Shown: one piece after another, positions 8,801 through 18,735 of the stretch
Layout of the letters: every line of letters begins with the position of its first letter
Numbering within the stretch: the stretch's first letter is position 1
Program-made: the position numbers and the translations under genes
Source: Acidobacteriota bacterium
GTDB lineage: Bacteria; Acidobacteriota; Terriglobia; Terriglobales; Acidobacteriaceae
Direction of reading: 5' to 3'
Assembly (NCBI GenBank): GCA_021816455.1
Contig: JAKAXU010000024.1
Span: 1-46,386 of the forward strand
DNA length: 46,386 nucleotides
Notes under the pieces: generated by a model
What the model was told of the DNA's origin: nothing
The model's input: only the letters and a program-made list of their open reading frames with translations
The model's database searches: none

Positions 8801-11282
8801 CTCTCCGCGCGGGAATGACTGCTGCCAGAATTACCATCAGTGCGCAAGCAGCCACACAGCACATCAAGGTAACCGGGTCTCCCGGCTGCACTCCATAAAG
8901 CTGGCTTCGAAATAAACGAGAGAGGCCAAATGCGACTGGTAAAGCAACCGCAACACCAATCACGCCAGTCATGGCCATCTCGCGCATCACCAGCATCACA
9001 ACAGACCTCCGTTGTGAACCCAGAGCCATGCGAATTCCGATTTCGCGTGTACGTTGCGCTGTTGCGAAAGCGAGTACGCCATAGAGTCCCACTGCGGTCA
9101 TCAATAGCGCAAGCGCTGAGAAGCAGCCAGCCAGCAGAGCCAGCGTCCGTGCGTTCGAGACGCTGAGATCAATCTGCTCTTCCATCGTGCGCATGTCGTC
9201 GGCCACCAGTTTGGGATCGAGTTGATGAATGCGCGCCCGTATCGCTGACTCCACCAATTCGGGAGCCTGCGCGGTGCGGACATAAAGCGTCAATCCGTTG
9301 GGATGGGGCAGTTGAAGATAGGGACGATAGATAGTACCGCGTGCTGTCGCGCGCAGATTCTCATGTTTCACATCCCCGACAACTCCCACAATCATAGTGT
9401 CCAGTTTTACGTTCCCTGCGCCTTCTGTGATCAGACGCCCCAACGCATTCTGAGGAGTGCCATAGAATCGTCGGGCAAAGGTGAGGTTTACGATGGCCAC
9501 CTTCGGGCTGCCTTGAGTATCCGCTGATGAAAATTCGCGGCCCAGCAGTATTGGCTGATGGAGGGTGCTGAAAAAGTCAGGTGTAACCCAGGGCACCTCG
9601 AATGTCATATTCTCGTCCTCTCGCGCGGAATAACCCTGAACTGTGTAGTTCGAGAATTGCTGCTCATCGGATAGTTCCGGATCGTTGGTACCTGCAGCCT
9701 GCTCCACTCCCGGAATTCCGCGCACTGCATCGAGCACATTCGTTTCCACCTGGGCCGTGCGGTCATCGCCGTATCCAGCCAGAGTGGGATCGACATCGAA
9801 GCTGACAAGATGCGTCGTCTGAAAACCTACGTTCTGGCTCCGCAGGTTGGTGAGTGTGCGAAGAAACAGCCCGGCTCCGCCGAGCAGCAGAACCGTGAGG
9901 GAAATCTGTAAACCAACCGCGATCTTGCGAAAGCGCTGCGAGGTCTTCGATGCCGTGCCGGTATTCTGACGCAGTGTTTCCGCGAGCCTGGGGCGTAGAA
10001 ACTGCAATGCCGGCGCTGCGCTGAAGGCAAGCGTCACCAGCACGGAAAGCGCGAGAGTAAAACACAGAATCCGCCCATCCACCGCGGCGGAGTATGGTGT
10101 CTGTGTCGGATCGCTGCTGTTGACCATCAGGCGCACGAGTACGCGAGCAATCGCGGGAGAAAGCATGACACCAGCAATTGCTCCATAGGCTCCCAGCACG
10201 CTACCCTCGATGAGCAATTGAACGATGATTCTGGATCGCGACGCGCCAAGCGCATAGCGCATGGAAATCTCTCGCACGCGAGCAGCCGCGCGCAAAAGCA
10301 GCAGCGTTGCAATATTGACCGCGCACATGATTGCCAGCACCGCAACCATGCCCATCAACACCAGCAGCGGCATCCGCAGATCGGCTCGCTCGGGCATAAA
10401 TCCCGTAGAGTCATCCTTCACGGAGAGATGGGTGTGGTTGAGAAATCCATCCCTGAAGTGCGCCGATGGAGACTTGTAGCCGATCAACTCCTGTGCTCGC
10501 AGCGAATACCACAGCGGCCCAAGACTCGCCTCGGCCTGCTGGCGCGTTACGCCTGGCTTGAGCCTTGCGATGAGCGTGAGCCAGGTGGATTGATGGTTAT
10601 CGAGGTTATGGCGCGAAGCCACCCACGGCATCGCCACTTCCTCCATGCTGATGGGCAGAAAGACACCCGGCGTGTACCCATCGATGGCGCTATGAAAGCC
10701 CTCCGGCGCTACGCCAAGAATCGTGAACGGATGTCCGTTGATCAGAATAGTCTTGCCAACTACATCCGGCTCCGCGTTGAAGCGCGTCTTCCAGTAGTCG
10801 TAGCTCAGCACTAAGACCGGATTAGCATTTTTCTCTGTATCATCGGTATCGTTGAAGAGTCGTCCGACAACCGGCTTGAGGCCGAGGAGTTCAAAGTAGT
10901 TGCCGCTCACCACCTCTGCGTCCTTATTCTCTGCCTGATCGTGCCACGAGACTCCAACACCGGTGCGAACGGCGGCCAGCATTCCAGTGAAGACAGTGTT
11001 CCTGTCGCGCAGGTCTTTGTACATGGGATAAGAGAAATAATTGCCAGAGTCACCGCCAAAGCCACTCATTGACCCGTTGAAACTGCCTTTCCACTCAAAA
11101 CGAACCAACTCCTTCGGTCTCTGCACAGGCAACATGCGCAGCAGTACCTGATCGAAGATGGTGAAGATGGCCGTGTTCGCGCCGATGCCCAGCGCCAGCG
11201 TCACAATGACAGTGACGGTAAACCCCGGTGCCTTGCGCAACTGCCGCACGGCGTAGCGAATGTCTTGTAACAGTGTCTGCAT
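8760..11282 (-). CDS. ADOP-type FtsX/MacB permease 2
   Basis: An 840-aa permease of the same duplicated architecture. The N-terminal membrane helix contains [14 protein letters not shown]. The middle bundle contains AVNIATLLLLRAAAR followed by EISMRYALGASR. The terminal bundle contains REIGIRMALG. The C-terminus is [16 protein letters not shown]. The first periplasmic domain carries a Gly/Ser-rich patch near residue 75 (SFNGSMSGFGGDSG) that is absent from the neighbouring copies. That suggests partner or substrate divergence after duplication. The ATG at 11282 follows GGAG by 11 bases, and the same leader is reused by copies 1 and 3. It has no ATPase of its own and sits in the middle of the operon. 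Confidence 0.88.
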   Translation of the reverse strand: MQTLLQDIRYAVRQLRKAPGFTVTVIVTLALGIGANTAIFTIFDQVLLRMLPVQRPKELVRFEWKGSFNGSMSGFGGDSGNYFSYPMYKDLRDRNTVFTGMLAAVRTGVGVSWHDQAENKDAEVVSGNYFELLGLKPVVGRLFNDTDDTEKNANPVLVLSYDYWKTRFNAEPDVVGKTILINGHPFTILGVAPEGFHSAIDGYTPGVFLPISMEEVAMPWVASRHNLDNHQSTWLTLIARLKPGVTRQQAEASLGPLWYSLRAQELIGYKSPSAHFRDGFLNHTHLSVKDDSTGFMPERADLRMPLLVLMGMVAVLAIMCAVNIATLLLLRAAARVREISMRYALGASRSRIIVQLLIEGSVLGAYGAIAGVMLSPAIARVLVRLMVNSSDPTQTPYSAAVDGRILCFTLALSVLVTLAFSAAPALQFLRPRLAETLRQNTGTASKTSQRFRKIAVGLQISLTVLLLGGAGLFLRTLTNLRSQNVGFQTTHLVSFDVDPTLAGYGDDRTAQVETNVLDAVRGIPGVEQAAGTNDPELSDEQQFSNYTVQGYSAREDENMTFEVPWVTPDFFSTLHQPILLGREFSSADTQGSPKVAIVNLTFARRFYGTPQNALGRLITEGAGNVKLDTMIVGVVGDVKHENLRATARGTIYRPYLQLPHPNGLTLYVRTAQAPELVESAIRARIHQLDPKLVADDMRTMEEQIDLSVSNARTLALLAGCFSALALLMTAVGLYGVLAFATAQRTREIGIRMALGSQRRSVVMLVMREMAMTGVIGVAVALPVAFGLSRLFRSQLYGVQPGDPVTLMCCVAACALMVILAAVIPARRAASIDPMQALRSE

Positions 11283-11361
11283 CGCGGTGGTTCTCCATTT
11301 CCTTGCAAAATCTGGTTTGCCTATTCGCTTCTCAACGCCTGCATGGGATCAATCGATGCCG
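11278..11361. repeat. Permease-junction repeat, copy B
   Basis: Second copy of the junction repeat, between permeases 2 and 3. It differs from copy A by a handful of substitutions and a one-base length change. It again covers the leader of one gene and the final codons of the next. Confidence 0.8.
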
Positions 11362-13798
11362 CGCGGCGCGCGGGCAACCAGCTTGCTAAAGCAGTGCAGG
11401 AAAGCAGAACAATGATCGCGCCTGCAAAGGACACATTATCGAGAGGCTTGACTCCATACAGTAGGCTGCCCAGCAAGCGTGTCAGCCCGAAGGAGCTAAC
11501 TACGCCCACCACCACTCCAATAGCGGCCAGCTTCAAGGCGGAACGCAAGGTCGACAGGATTACGGTTTTCCGTGTGGCTCCAAGCGCCATTCGGATTGCG
11601 ATTTCTCGCGTGCGTTCAGTCACCGAATAAGCCATCACGCCGTAAATTCCCAGCAAAGACAAAAGCAGCGCGATTGCCGCAAATGCGGTGAGAATTACTG
11701 TATTGAAGCGCCTTGACGATTCGGTGGCGGCCACAATATCGTCCATCGTGTTCACTTGAAAAACCGGAACCTGCGGATCAAGCTCCTGCACAATTTTCTC
11801 TATCGTTACCGCCATCTGCTTCTGGTTCTGTGTCGTTCGCACAACTATATCCATCCTGTTGCCCATCACGACCGTTGTTGCGGCAATCGGTTCCATATCC
11901 GCAGTACCCTGTGAAAGCGGCGAATACATTTGCACGATTGTGGGTTGATCAAGTGCGCCTTGCTTTATATCCCCAACAACGCCGACCACAGTGATAGCCG
12001 GAGTTGGAGTACTTGGGACGCCGATCTTAACGTGCATGCCAATTGGATCCTCGCCGTGAAAATAGTTTTCGGCAAAGGATTGGCTGATGATTGTCACTAA
12101 AGGAGACCCGCTCCTCTCGTCGTCGGCTGTGAAATATCGACCCCGAATAAGAGGAATATGCAAAGCCTTGAAATAGTTCCCTTGTACCAGGTAATTCGAT
12201 GTGATGATCAATCCTTCTCCTGAGTGGCGCACATATCCCTGAGGCGTGATCAGCCTGCCGGAATTCGCTCCGACAATCGGGATATTTGTGGAAAATCCCA
12301 CAGAACTTACGCCCGGCAGATGTTCGATCCGCTCTTGGAGCTGCCTATAGAAGTCGTCCACCTTCTCTTGAGTCGGATAGCCGCGCTTTGGCAGCGCCAG
12401 AGAAGCCGTCAAAACATGCCGTGGCTGAAATCCAGGATATGTTTCAAGCATTTTTGCGAAGCTTCGCAGCAAAAGGCCCGATGCGACCAAAAGTACGATT
12501 GCCATCGCCACTTCTGCCGTCACTAACGTACTTCGAAAAGCATGGTGCGAGCGCGATTGGCAAGTGCTCTGAGTCCCATGTCCCAGCACATCCAGAAGAT
12601 CGGTTCTCATACTGGCGATTGCCGGAGCCAAGCCACAAGCAAGTCCTGCCAAGCCAATCAATAGGAGAGCGGCAACAAAGGTAGGCCAGCGCATAGAGAT
12701 TTCGTTGAGCCTGGGCAATGAATCCGGTAAGGTAGTGGCTGCACCACGCACCAAACTGATCGCAATCGCCATGCCGGCGATTCCTCCAAGCGCACTCAGT
12801 AAGATACTCTCTGTAAGCATTTGGCGAAGCATCGCAAGGCGAGCTGCGCCCAGGGCCAGACGCATCCCGAATTCACGTTTGCGGGCTGCTGCGCGTACTA
12901 GCAGCAGGTTCGCCAAATTCATACAAGCGATCAGCAGCATCAATCCTACAGCCGAAAGCAGGATACGAAACAGCGGCCTCGCATTATGCACGGTTTCGTC
13001 TTTCAACGTCCGGAAATATCCGTGCAGCTCTACCCGAGATTTTCCGTGATAGCTAGCCTGTATCTGTGCAACGATGCGATTTACATCGCTTTGTGCCTGC
13101 GCCATGCTCACGCCCGGCTTCAAGCGCGCAACTGCGCCATAATCGAAATCGTTGCCTTCGCTATTCTTTTCAGCCTGAGTGAAGCTCATTGGAACCCAAA
13201 GATCTTGGTGACTCAGCCTCCCAGCATCCAAAGGAAACTCAAAGTTGCGCGGCATGACGCCAATCACGGTATAGGGTCGCTTGTCCAAATCGATAGTCTT
13301 ACCCAGAACATTGGGATCGCTCTGGAACCGATCTTTCCACAGCGCGTAGCCGATGACGGTCACCGGTGCGGAACTTTCATCCTCCTGCTGCGTGAATGTC
13401 CGCCCGAGAAGTGGCCCAATACCAAGTATGGGAAGTAGCGAAGCTGTAACTCGCTCCGCCCGTGCTTCCAGCGGAGCACCCACGCCGGTCATCACGTAAT
13501 TCGCACCGATAAATCCGCCCACGCCGGAAAATGCTTTGGTGTCGCGCTGAAAGGTGAGAACGTCCGGCGCTGTGACGTTGAATTGGTGGGAATCATGGAG
13601 AATACTCTCGTGCAAGCTGACAAGTTGGCCCGGATCATGAAACGGTAATGGTCGCAGCAGCACAGATTCAACAACAGAAAAGACCGCTGTCGTGGCCCCA
13701 ATCCCCAACGCCAGAATCAGCACCGCAGTCAAGGTAAACCCCGGCGACCGCCTCAACTGCCGCACGTCATAGCGAATGTCCTGAAAGAAAGAATGCAT
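11321..13798 (-). CDS. ADOP-type FtsX/MacB permease 3
   Basis: An 825-aa permease with two MacB-PCD plus FtsX modules. The first helix has [19 protein letters not shown], the middle bundle has [15 protein letters not shown] then [11 protein letters not shown], and the last bundle has [13 protein letters not shown]. The C-terminus is [16 protein letters not shown]. Its first 20 residues nearly match permease 1 ([10 protein letters not shown]), while the rest differs widely. This fits duplication with conserved ends and diverged periplasmic domains. It is expressed from the same operon as the flanking copies. The substrate is unknown. Confidence 0.88.
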   Translation of the reverse strand: MHSFFQDIRYDVRQLRRSPGFTLTAVLILALGIGATTAVFSVVESVLLRPLPFHDPGQLVSLHESILHDSHQFNVTAPDVLTFQRDTKAFSGVGGFIGANYVMTGVGAPLEARAERVTASLLPILGIGPLLGRTFTQQEDESSAPVTVIGYALWKDRFQSDPNVLGKTIDLDKRPYTVIGVMPRNFEFPLDAGRLSHQDLWVPMSFTQAEKNSEGNDFDYGAVARLKPGVSMAQAQSDVNRIVAQIQASYHGKSRVELHGYFRTLKDETVHNARPLFRILLSAVGLMLLIACMNLANLLLVRAAARKREFGMRLALGAARLAMLRQMLTESILLSALGGIAGMAIAISLVRGAATTLPDSLPRLNEISMRWPTFVAALLLIGLAGLACGLAPAIASMRTDLLDVLGHGTQSTCQSRSHHAFRSTLVTAEVAMAIVLLVASGLLLRSFAKMLETYPGFQPRHVLTASLALPKRGYPTQEKVDDFYRQLQERIEHLPGVSSVGFSTNIPIVGANSGRLITPQGYVRHSGEGLIITSNYLVQGNYFKALHIPLIRGRYFTADDERSGSPLVTIISQSFAENYFHGEDPIGMHVKIGVPSTPTPAITVVGVVGDIKQGALDQPTIVQMYSPLSQGTADMEPIAATTVVMGNRMDIVVRTTQNQKQMAVTIEKIVQELDPQVPVFQVNTMDDIVAATESSRRFNTVILTAFAAIALLLSLLGIYGVMAYSVTERTREIAIRMALGATRKTVILSTLRSALKLAAIGVVVGVVSSFGLTRLLGSLLYGVKPLDNVSFAGAIIVLLSCTALASWLPARRAASIDPMQALRSE

Positions 13799-13877
13799 CG
13801 CGGTGGTTCTCCGTTTCGTTGCAAAATCTGGTGAGGCTATTCGGCTCTCAGCGCCTGCATGGGATCAATCGATGCCG
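13794..13877. repeat. Permease-junction repeat, copy C
   Basis: Third copy of the junction repeat, between permeases 3 and 4. The leader half matches copy A almost exactly. The coding half differs slightly (GGTGAGGCTATTCGGC replaces GGTTTGCCTATTCGC). Confidence 0.8.
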
Positions 13878-16341
13878 CGCGGCGCGCGGGAAGCCATGCG
13901 GCGAACAGCGATATCGCAGCTAGTATCATCACCACTAAGATGAAGGTAAGGCTGTCGTGCATCTGGACGCCGTAAAGGTAGCTACGGGCGAGCGAAACTG
14001 CAAACCAGCTAGTCGCAGTTCCGCAGAACAAGCCTGCGATTACCAGCACAACAGCACGTCGAAGGACAAGACGTAGGATATCGCCTTGCTGTGCTCCAAG
14101 AGCGATGCGCAAACCTAACTCACGCGTACGCTGGGCAACCACAAACGAAAGCAAGCCATATAAGCCGACGGATGCGATCAACAACGCAAGCACCGCAAAG
14201 CCAGCAAGCAGACAGGTAGTCAGGGTCTGGCCGCTGAAGGAGTCTTCCACTGCCTCATGGATGGATTCGACATCTGTAGTCGTAGCGTCTGGCGCAACCT
14301 CGTGCAGCGCCTTTTCAAACTGAACACGGAGGCTATCTGCGGGTACCGCGCCGCGAATCGCCACTTCCATAAACATTCTTGCAAGCCGGTAGAGAGGTGT
14401 CCCGGGAGCTATCTGCGCTAAACAGAAATACATCTCTGGCCTGGTGGCTTTAGTTACATCAAACTGCTTCATATCGCCGATGACGCCCACGATGTGCGCA
14501 TCCGCGAAGCGGCCAACTTTCACAAGCGAGATTATGTGCCCGATGGGATCTGTGCCGCTTAGGTAACGATTGACAAATGCCTGATTGACAACAACCACCA
14601 CCGGCGTAGTGTTTGTATCTTCATCTGTGAAAAACCTTCCTCGCACCATCGGAATTCCCAGCGCATCCACAAGCCCGGCTGAAGCCAGCCGTCCGTTGGC
14701 ATAAGGTTCCTGTCCTTTGGGAACATCTTTGTGATCCAGCTCTGCTGAGATGGAGAGCCCAAAATTCGGACGCATAGGCAGCACGGAACTCAGGGCCGCG
14801 ACGCTAACCCCTGGTATCGCCCGAAGACGGTCAAGCAACGGCAGATATGTCGTAAGTACAAAGTTAGACTGTTTCGTAGTCACGGTAGGATCTGCCAGCA
14901 TGGGACTTGCACCATTGTTGAAGCGGATCCCGCCAGTCAGCACATTCCGTTCACTAAAACCAAGCGGTACCTGTCGCAGTGCGTGTATGGTACGCAGAAA
15001 CAGTCCTGCCGAAACAAGAAACAGAACTGTGAGCGCGAGTTGCGCTACGACCAGCACCTCGCGAGTCCGACTCTGACTTATGGAGGCCGTGTTGTTGACG
15101 CCATGTAGACTGTTTTGCAAATCGCGGCGCGTCGCCTGGAGTGCTGGAATGAGACCAACGATCAATGTAGTCAACAATGTGAGCACTACCAGCACAGCAA
15201 TCACTCGCCATTCCACATGTACGGCACTCGTGAGTGGAAGATTCTGTTCGATGCCGTGCCACAAGAGCTTGAGCGCAATCTTCCCTTCGAGCAGGCCAAC
15301 CACGCTGCCAACGCAACTGAGGATCAGACTTTCGACGACAGACTGTTGCAACAGCCGCATACGGCTCGCACCCAGCGCTGAGCGAACGGAGAGTTCACGA
15401 TTGCGAGCTATGGCACGAGCCAGCATCAGGCTGGTCACGTTCATGCAAGCCAATACCCAAATGCTAAACACCACCGCATACAGAAGCGCCAACGGCTTTC
15501 TCGCATCTTCGTTCAGCGAGGCCTGATAAGCCTTCACGGAAATGTGGGTGGGCAGATTGGCATTCGGAACTTCTTTGGCAATCAAAGCCTGCGCGTGATT
15601 CAGGTTCGCGGTCAGTTGTGCTGCGGTCATGCCCTCTGGCAGCCGCGCGTACATTTCGCCCCACACCTGATGCGGACCGCTCATTGCAGTGCGTGACAGT
15701 GCATCTAATGCAGCGGGCAACCATATCTGCATCGCATCCCCGAAAGGAAATGAAAAACCTCTCGGCATCACGCCAATGATCGTGTAGGGTTGGTGCCTGA
15801 TGGTGAGCGTTTTGCCCACGATCTGTGCGTCGCTCGCGTACAGCTTTCGCCAGACATCTTCGCCTAGCATCACGACGTGCTCGTGTCCTGGATCGTTCTC
15901 TTCTGTCCTAAAGCTGCGGCCCAGAATCGGTTGCACTCCCAGCATGCCAATCAGGTTCGCCGTTACCGCTACATCTTCAACCTGAAATCTTCCACCTGGA
16001 CCCACAACGCTGGCGTTCGATACATTCAGTAGCACTCCAGTCTTCACCGTCGCGCCAACAGCATCGCCGAGTTGTCGCATATTGGCATAGCTCGGAGCCA
16101 TGTACTTGGCATTGGCAAATCCCTGATTGACAGGTACCATTATCGTCACTAAGCGTTCCGATTTTGGATAAGGCAACGGTCGCAATAATATTCCATCAAT
16201 CAACGTGAAAACAGCGATGTTCGCACCAATGCCCAGCGCCAGTACGATCACGGCGGTCAGGGTGAAGTTGGGCGAATGCCTCAACTGCCGCACGGCATAG
16301 CGAATGTCCCGGAACACAGTTGCCAGCACGTTTCTCAGCAT
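13837..16341 (-). CDS. ADOP-type FtsX/MacB permease 4
   Basis: An 834-aa permease and the first of the tandem set to be transcribed. The N-terminus is longer ([26 protein letters not shown]) than in the other three. The first helix has [15 protein letters not shown], the middle bundle has [29 protein letters not shown] (landmarks [20 protein letters not shown]), and the last bundle has [13 protein letters not shown]. It ends [16 protein letters not shown]. The start codon lies 2 bases after the stop of the upstream ATPase, so this copy is the one most tightly coupled to an ATPase and is the best candidate for its direct partner. Confidence 0.88.
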   Translation of the reverse strand: MLRNVLATVFRDIRYAVRQLRHSPNFTLTAVIVLALGIGANIAVFTLIDGILLRPLPYPKSERLVTIMVPVNQGFANAKYMAPSYANMRQLGDAVGATVKTGVLLNVSNASVVGPGGRFQVEDVAVTANLIGMLGVQPILGRSFRTEENDPGHEHVVMLGEDVWRKLYASDAQIVGKTLTIRHQPYTIIGVMPRGFSFPFGDAMQIWLPAALDALSRTAMSGPHQVWGEMYARLPEGMTAAQLTANLNHAQALIAKEVPNANLPTHISVKAYQASLNEDARKPLALLYAVVFSIWVLACMNVTSLMLARAIARNRELSVRSALGASRMRLLQQSVVESLILSCVGSVVGLLEGKIALKLLWHGIEQNLPLTSAVHVEWRVIAVLVVLTLLTTLIVGLIPALQATRRDLQNSLHGVNNTASISQSRTREVLVVAQLALTVLFLVSAGLFLRTIHALRQVPLGFSERNVLTGGIRFNNGASPMLADPTVTTKQSNFVLTTYLPLLDRLRAIPGVSVAALSSVLPMRPNFGLSISAELDHKDVPKGQEPYANGRLASAGLVDALGIPMVRGRFFTDEDTNTTPVVVVVNQAFVNRYLSGTDPIGHIISLVKVGRFADAHIVGVIGDMKQFDVTKATRPEMYFCLAQIAPGTPLYRLARMFMEVAIRGAVPADSLRVQFEKALHEVAPDATTTDVESIHEAVEDSFSGQTLTTCLLAGFAVLALLIASVGLYGLLSFVVAQRTRELGLRIALGAQQGDILRLVLRRAVVLVIAGLFCGTATSWFAVSLARSYLYGVQMHDSLTFILVVMILAAISLFAAWLPARRAASIDPMQALRAE

Positions 16342-16343
16342 GG

Positions 16344-17066
16344 TTACGCCTCCACTTCTTCGGTCAGCTTTCTCAGGTCATCCTCGGAGACCACTTTGCC
16401 GTCGAAGAGATGCACCTCGCGCTGGGCGTGCCGGGCAAAGCGCGGATCGTGCGTCACCATGCAGATGGTCGAGCCTTCGCGGTGCAGGTCGGCGAGCAGA
16501 TGCATCACCGCCTCTCCGTTCTTGGAGTCGAGGTTGCCGGTCGGCTCGTCGGCCAGCAGGATCGACGGCGACCCGGCCAGCGCGCGCGCCACGGCCACGC
16601 GCTGTTGCTGGCCGCCAGAGAGTTGCGCCGGATAATGGCGCATGCGGTGCGCCATATTCACCCGCTCCAGCGCTTCCTTCGCCCGCTTTTTGCGCTCGGA
16701 CGAAGGCATGCCCGCGCGATAGGTGAGCGGCAGCTCCACATTCTCTTCCACCGTCAGGTCGCCGATCAGGTTGAAGCTCTGAAAGATGAAGCCGATCTCC
16801 TGATTGCGGATGCGCGAGCGCTCGCCAAAACTCAGACTCTCGACCGGCTTGCCGTTGAGCCGGTAGCGCCCGCCAGTGGGCGTATCCAGCAGGCCCAGTA
16901 TCGACAGCAGCGTCGACTTGCCGCAGCCGGACGGGCCACTCATCGCCACATACTCGCCGCGGGAGATAGTCAGGTGAATGCCAGAGAGCGCATGCGTCTC
17001 CACCTCGTCGGTGTAGAAGACCTTGGTCAACTCTTCGATCTCAATCATCTTGTCATTCGTCGTCAT
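16344..17066 (-). CDS. MacB/LolD-type ABC transporter ATPase (first copy)
   Basis: A 240-aa ATPase with all canonical motifs: Walker A GPSGCGKS (44-51), Q-loop FIFQSFNL, signature LSGGQQQR, Walker B ILLADEPTGN with D-loop NLDSKNG, and switch His in MVTHDPRF. It would drive the mechanotransmission cycle of the FtsX-type permeases that follow. ATG 17066 is chosen over an in-frame upstream start because GAGAGGAG lies 5 bases before it. The gene sits between the membrane-fusion gene (82 bases upstream) and permease 4 (2 bases downstream). Unlike the second ATPase in the operon, it has a normal signature and D-loop. Confidence 0.92.
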   Translation of the reverse strand: MTTNDKMIEIEELTKVFYTDEVETHALSGIHLTISRGEYVAMSGPSGCGKSTLLSILGLLDTPTGGRYRLNGKPVESLSFGERSRIRNQEIGFIFQSFNLIGDLTVEENVELPLTYRAGMPSSERKKRAKEALERVNMAHRMRHYPAQLSGGQQQRVAVARALAGSPSILLADEPTGNLDSKNGEAVMHLLADLHREGSTICMVTHDPRFARHAQREVHLFDGKVVSEDDLRKLTEEVEA

Positions 17067-17148
17067 GCTGCTCCTCTCAAATCGTTTTCCAACTGCGATT
17101 CGTCTCATGCTTCCTTACGTATTTCCCGACTTGTTCGTTGCATTGCCC

Positions 17149-18417
17149 TCAATTCAGCCGCACGCGGTCCACATTGTCGTAGCGCGACATATCCGACAGA
17201 ATCACCGTGTCGCCTTCCTTCAACCCATCGAGTACCTGAATGTTGTTGACCGATGCGCGGCCCACCTTTACTGGAACCCGTGTGGCACCTTTGCCGTCGG
17301 GATCAAGCCGGAAGAGGCTCAAGGTTGAATTCTCGTTGCCCAGTGCCGGGCGACCCACATAGAGCACATCCGCCAGCCGCTCAAGGTCGATGGTGCCGTC
17401 CACGCTTAACTGTGGAACGGCGCCAGGCGGCAGCGGTCCATCCAGCATCACATCCACCGTGCGCGTGCCGTTGACGACGGCCGGATCAATGCGAACGACA
17501 TGGCCTGGAATAATTCCATTGTGGGTGTCGATTGAGGCAGGCTGGCCGATCTGGATGTCGCGCGCCTGGGTCTCGGCGATCTGAAGTGCGGCTTTGAGCT
17601 TGTCGCGCTGGATGACCTCGGCGAGCGATGTTCCCGCAGTAACATGCTGGCCAACCTGAAGCGGAACGGCAAGCGGTGCGAGTATGCCGGAGATGGTGGA
17701 GTGGACGTGGAGCGCGTCGGCCTGTTTCTCATAGAGATTGAGCAGCGCCTGAGCCTGCTCCACCTTGGCGTTGGCGGAGGCAAGCTGCATCGCGATGGCC
17801 TGCTGGTTCACTGTAAGCTGCTGCTGGCTGAGCTTGTGCTGTTGGTCCAGTTGCTCGGCGGCGCTGCGGGATTTGTTGTAGGCGAGTCCAGAGATCACGC
17901 CCAGGTCATAGAGAGCCTTATCGGTCTGCGACTGAAGTTTATCCTCGACGTAGTCTGTGTTCACCGTCGCGGCAGCGGCTTTCTTGTCCATGAGCGCGCT
18001 TTCGAGCGACCCCTGCAGGCTCTTGTAATCCGCCTGCGCGCCCTTGAGGGCGAGCCGGGCGCTGAGCAGCTCCTGCTGCAACTGCGGATCAGCAAGATCC
18101 ATCAGCACAGTGTCAGGTGTGACCGGGGCACCGGGAAGAACGCGAATCCGCACCACCGTGGCGTCGGTCTGCGCGGGAATCAACTCAATCGAGTCCTCCC
18201 GCGGAACCAGCATGCCGGTCGAGCCACGAACCTGACGAACCATCGGCCCGCGCTTCACTGTGTCTGTCCAGATGGTCGAGCGATCTACGGTTGGCGCTGC
18301 TGGCTTCAGTCGCGCCACCATCACTCCCGCAATCCCCACCACCACCACTGCCGCACCACTCCATAGGAGCAGGCGACGCCTCTTCTGTTGCTTCAAGTCT
18401 GGCCGCGCGATATCCAT
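17149..18417 (-). CDS. HlyD/MacA-like periplasmic adaptor (membrane fusion protein)
   Basis: A 422-aa adaptor that would bridge the inner-membrane permease/ATPase and the TolC-like channel. A short basic cytoplasmic start (KQQKRRR) is followed by one membrane anchor at about 17-36. The two halves of a lipoyl-like barrel-sandwich are near 65-110 and 238-275 (GILAPLAVPLQVGQHV). A Gln/Ala-rich coiled-coil hairpin lies between them (about 112-238). The beta-barrel and membrane-proximal domains follow, ending in LKEGDTVILSDMSRYDNVDRVRLN (landmarks LKEGDTVILS, DRVRLN). It is the first gene of the operon. A sigma-54 promoter is placed almost against its ATG. Confidence 0.9.
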   Translation of the reverse strand: MDIARPDLKQQKRRRLLLWSGAAVVVVGIAGVMVARLKPAAPTVDRSTIWTDTVKRGPMVRQVRGSTGMLVPREDSIELIPAQTDATVVRIRVLPGAPVTPDTVLMDLADPQLQQELLSARLALKGAQADYKSLQGSLESALMDKKAAAATVNTDYVEDKLQSQTDKALYDLGVISGLAYNKSRSAAEQLDQQHKLSQQQLTVNQQAIAMQLASANAKVEQAQALLNLYEKQADALHVHSTISGILAPLAVPLQVGQHVTAGTSLAEVIQRDKLKAALQIAETQARDIQIGQPASIDTHNGIIPGHVVRIDPAVVNGTRTVDVMLDGPLPPGAVPQLSVDGTIDLERLADVLYVGRPALGNENSTLSLFRLDPDGKGATRVPVKVGRASVNNIQVLDGLKEGDTVILSDMSRYDNVDRVRLN

Positions 18418-18429
18418 CGCTTACTCTCT

Positions 18430-18445
18430 TGCAGTTTGCGTGCCA
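18430..18445 (-). promoter_or_regulatory. Sigma-54 (-24/-12) promoter of the efflux operon
   Basis: Read on the minus strand the sequence is TGGCACGCAAACTGCA. This matches the sigma-54 consensus TGGCACG-N4-TTGCW at every fixed base except one T to C, with correct GG/GC spacing. The predicted transcript start, about 12 bases past the GC, falls near 18420, only about 3 bases before the adaptor ATG at 18417. The mRNA would be almost leaderless, or the true start is later. The operon encodes its own sigma-54 activator, which supports the call. Confidence 0.75.
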
Positions 18446-18516
18446 AAGGGCCCAAACATGAGCCCGTTGAAAACACAGTACTTCTACCATAAAGAGGTGC
18501 CGCAGTAGCCGCATCC

Positions 18517-18556
18517 GGTGACCGTTTCCGGCCAACCGTGTCCGATTTCGGACACG
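18517..18556. promoter_or_regulatory. Two tandem activator-binding dyads (UAS)
   Basis: Site 1 (18537..18556) is a perfect dyad: CGTGTCCG, ATTT, CGGACACG. Site 2 (18517..18536) is an imperfect version: GGTGACCG, TTTC, CGGCCAAC. The centres are 20 bp apart, about two helical turns, and lie roughly 80-105 bp upstream of the -24 element. This is the usual placement of sites for a sigma-54 enhancer-binding protein. The likely ligand is the regulator at 1835..3217. Confidence 0.65.
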
Positions 18557-18626
18557 TAGCTTGTCCCATCTGCGGGAATCGAAAGGTACCTGGCCAACCG
18601 CTACTCCCATCGCAATGCGGTTATGG

Positions 18627-18674
18627 GGTCCGTCTTCATGGCCGCCGGAGTGTTGATCTCCGAGAAGACGGACC
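18627..18674. repeat. Long stem-loop between the divergent units
   Basis: Arms GGTCCGTCTTC (18627..18637) and GAAGACGGACC (18664..18674) are perfectly complementary over 11 bases. A nested CGGAG/CTCCG stem lies inside the 26-base loop. There is no T-run after it in either direction, so it is not a classical terminator. It could be a mobile-element end, a protein site or a structured RNA element. Confidence 0.6.
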
Positions 18675-18735
18675 GCAAATGCGGTGCCCTGACCAACTAG
18701 ACTTCGGCTTCAGCGAATTGCGCATGGACCAGCCT

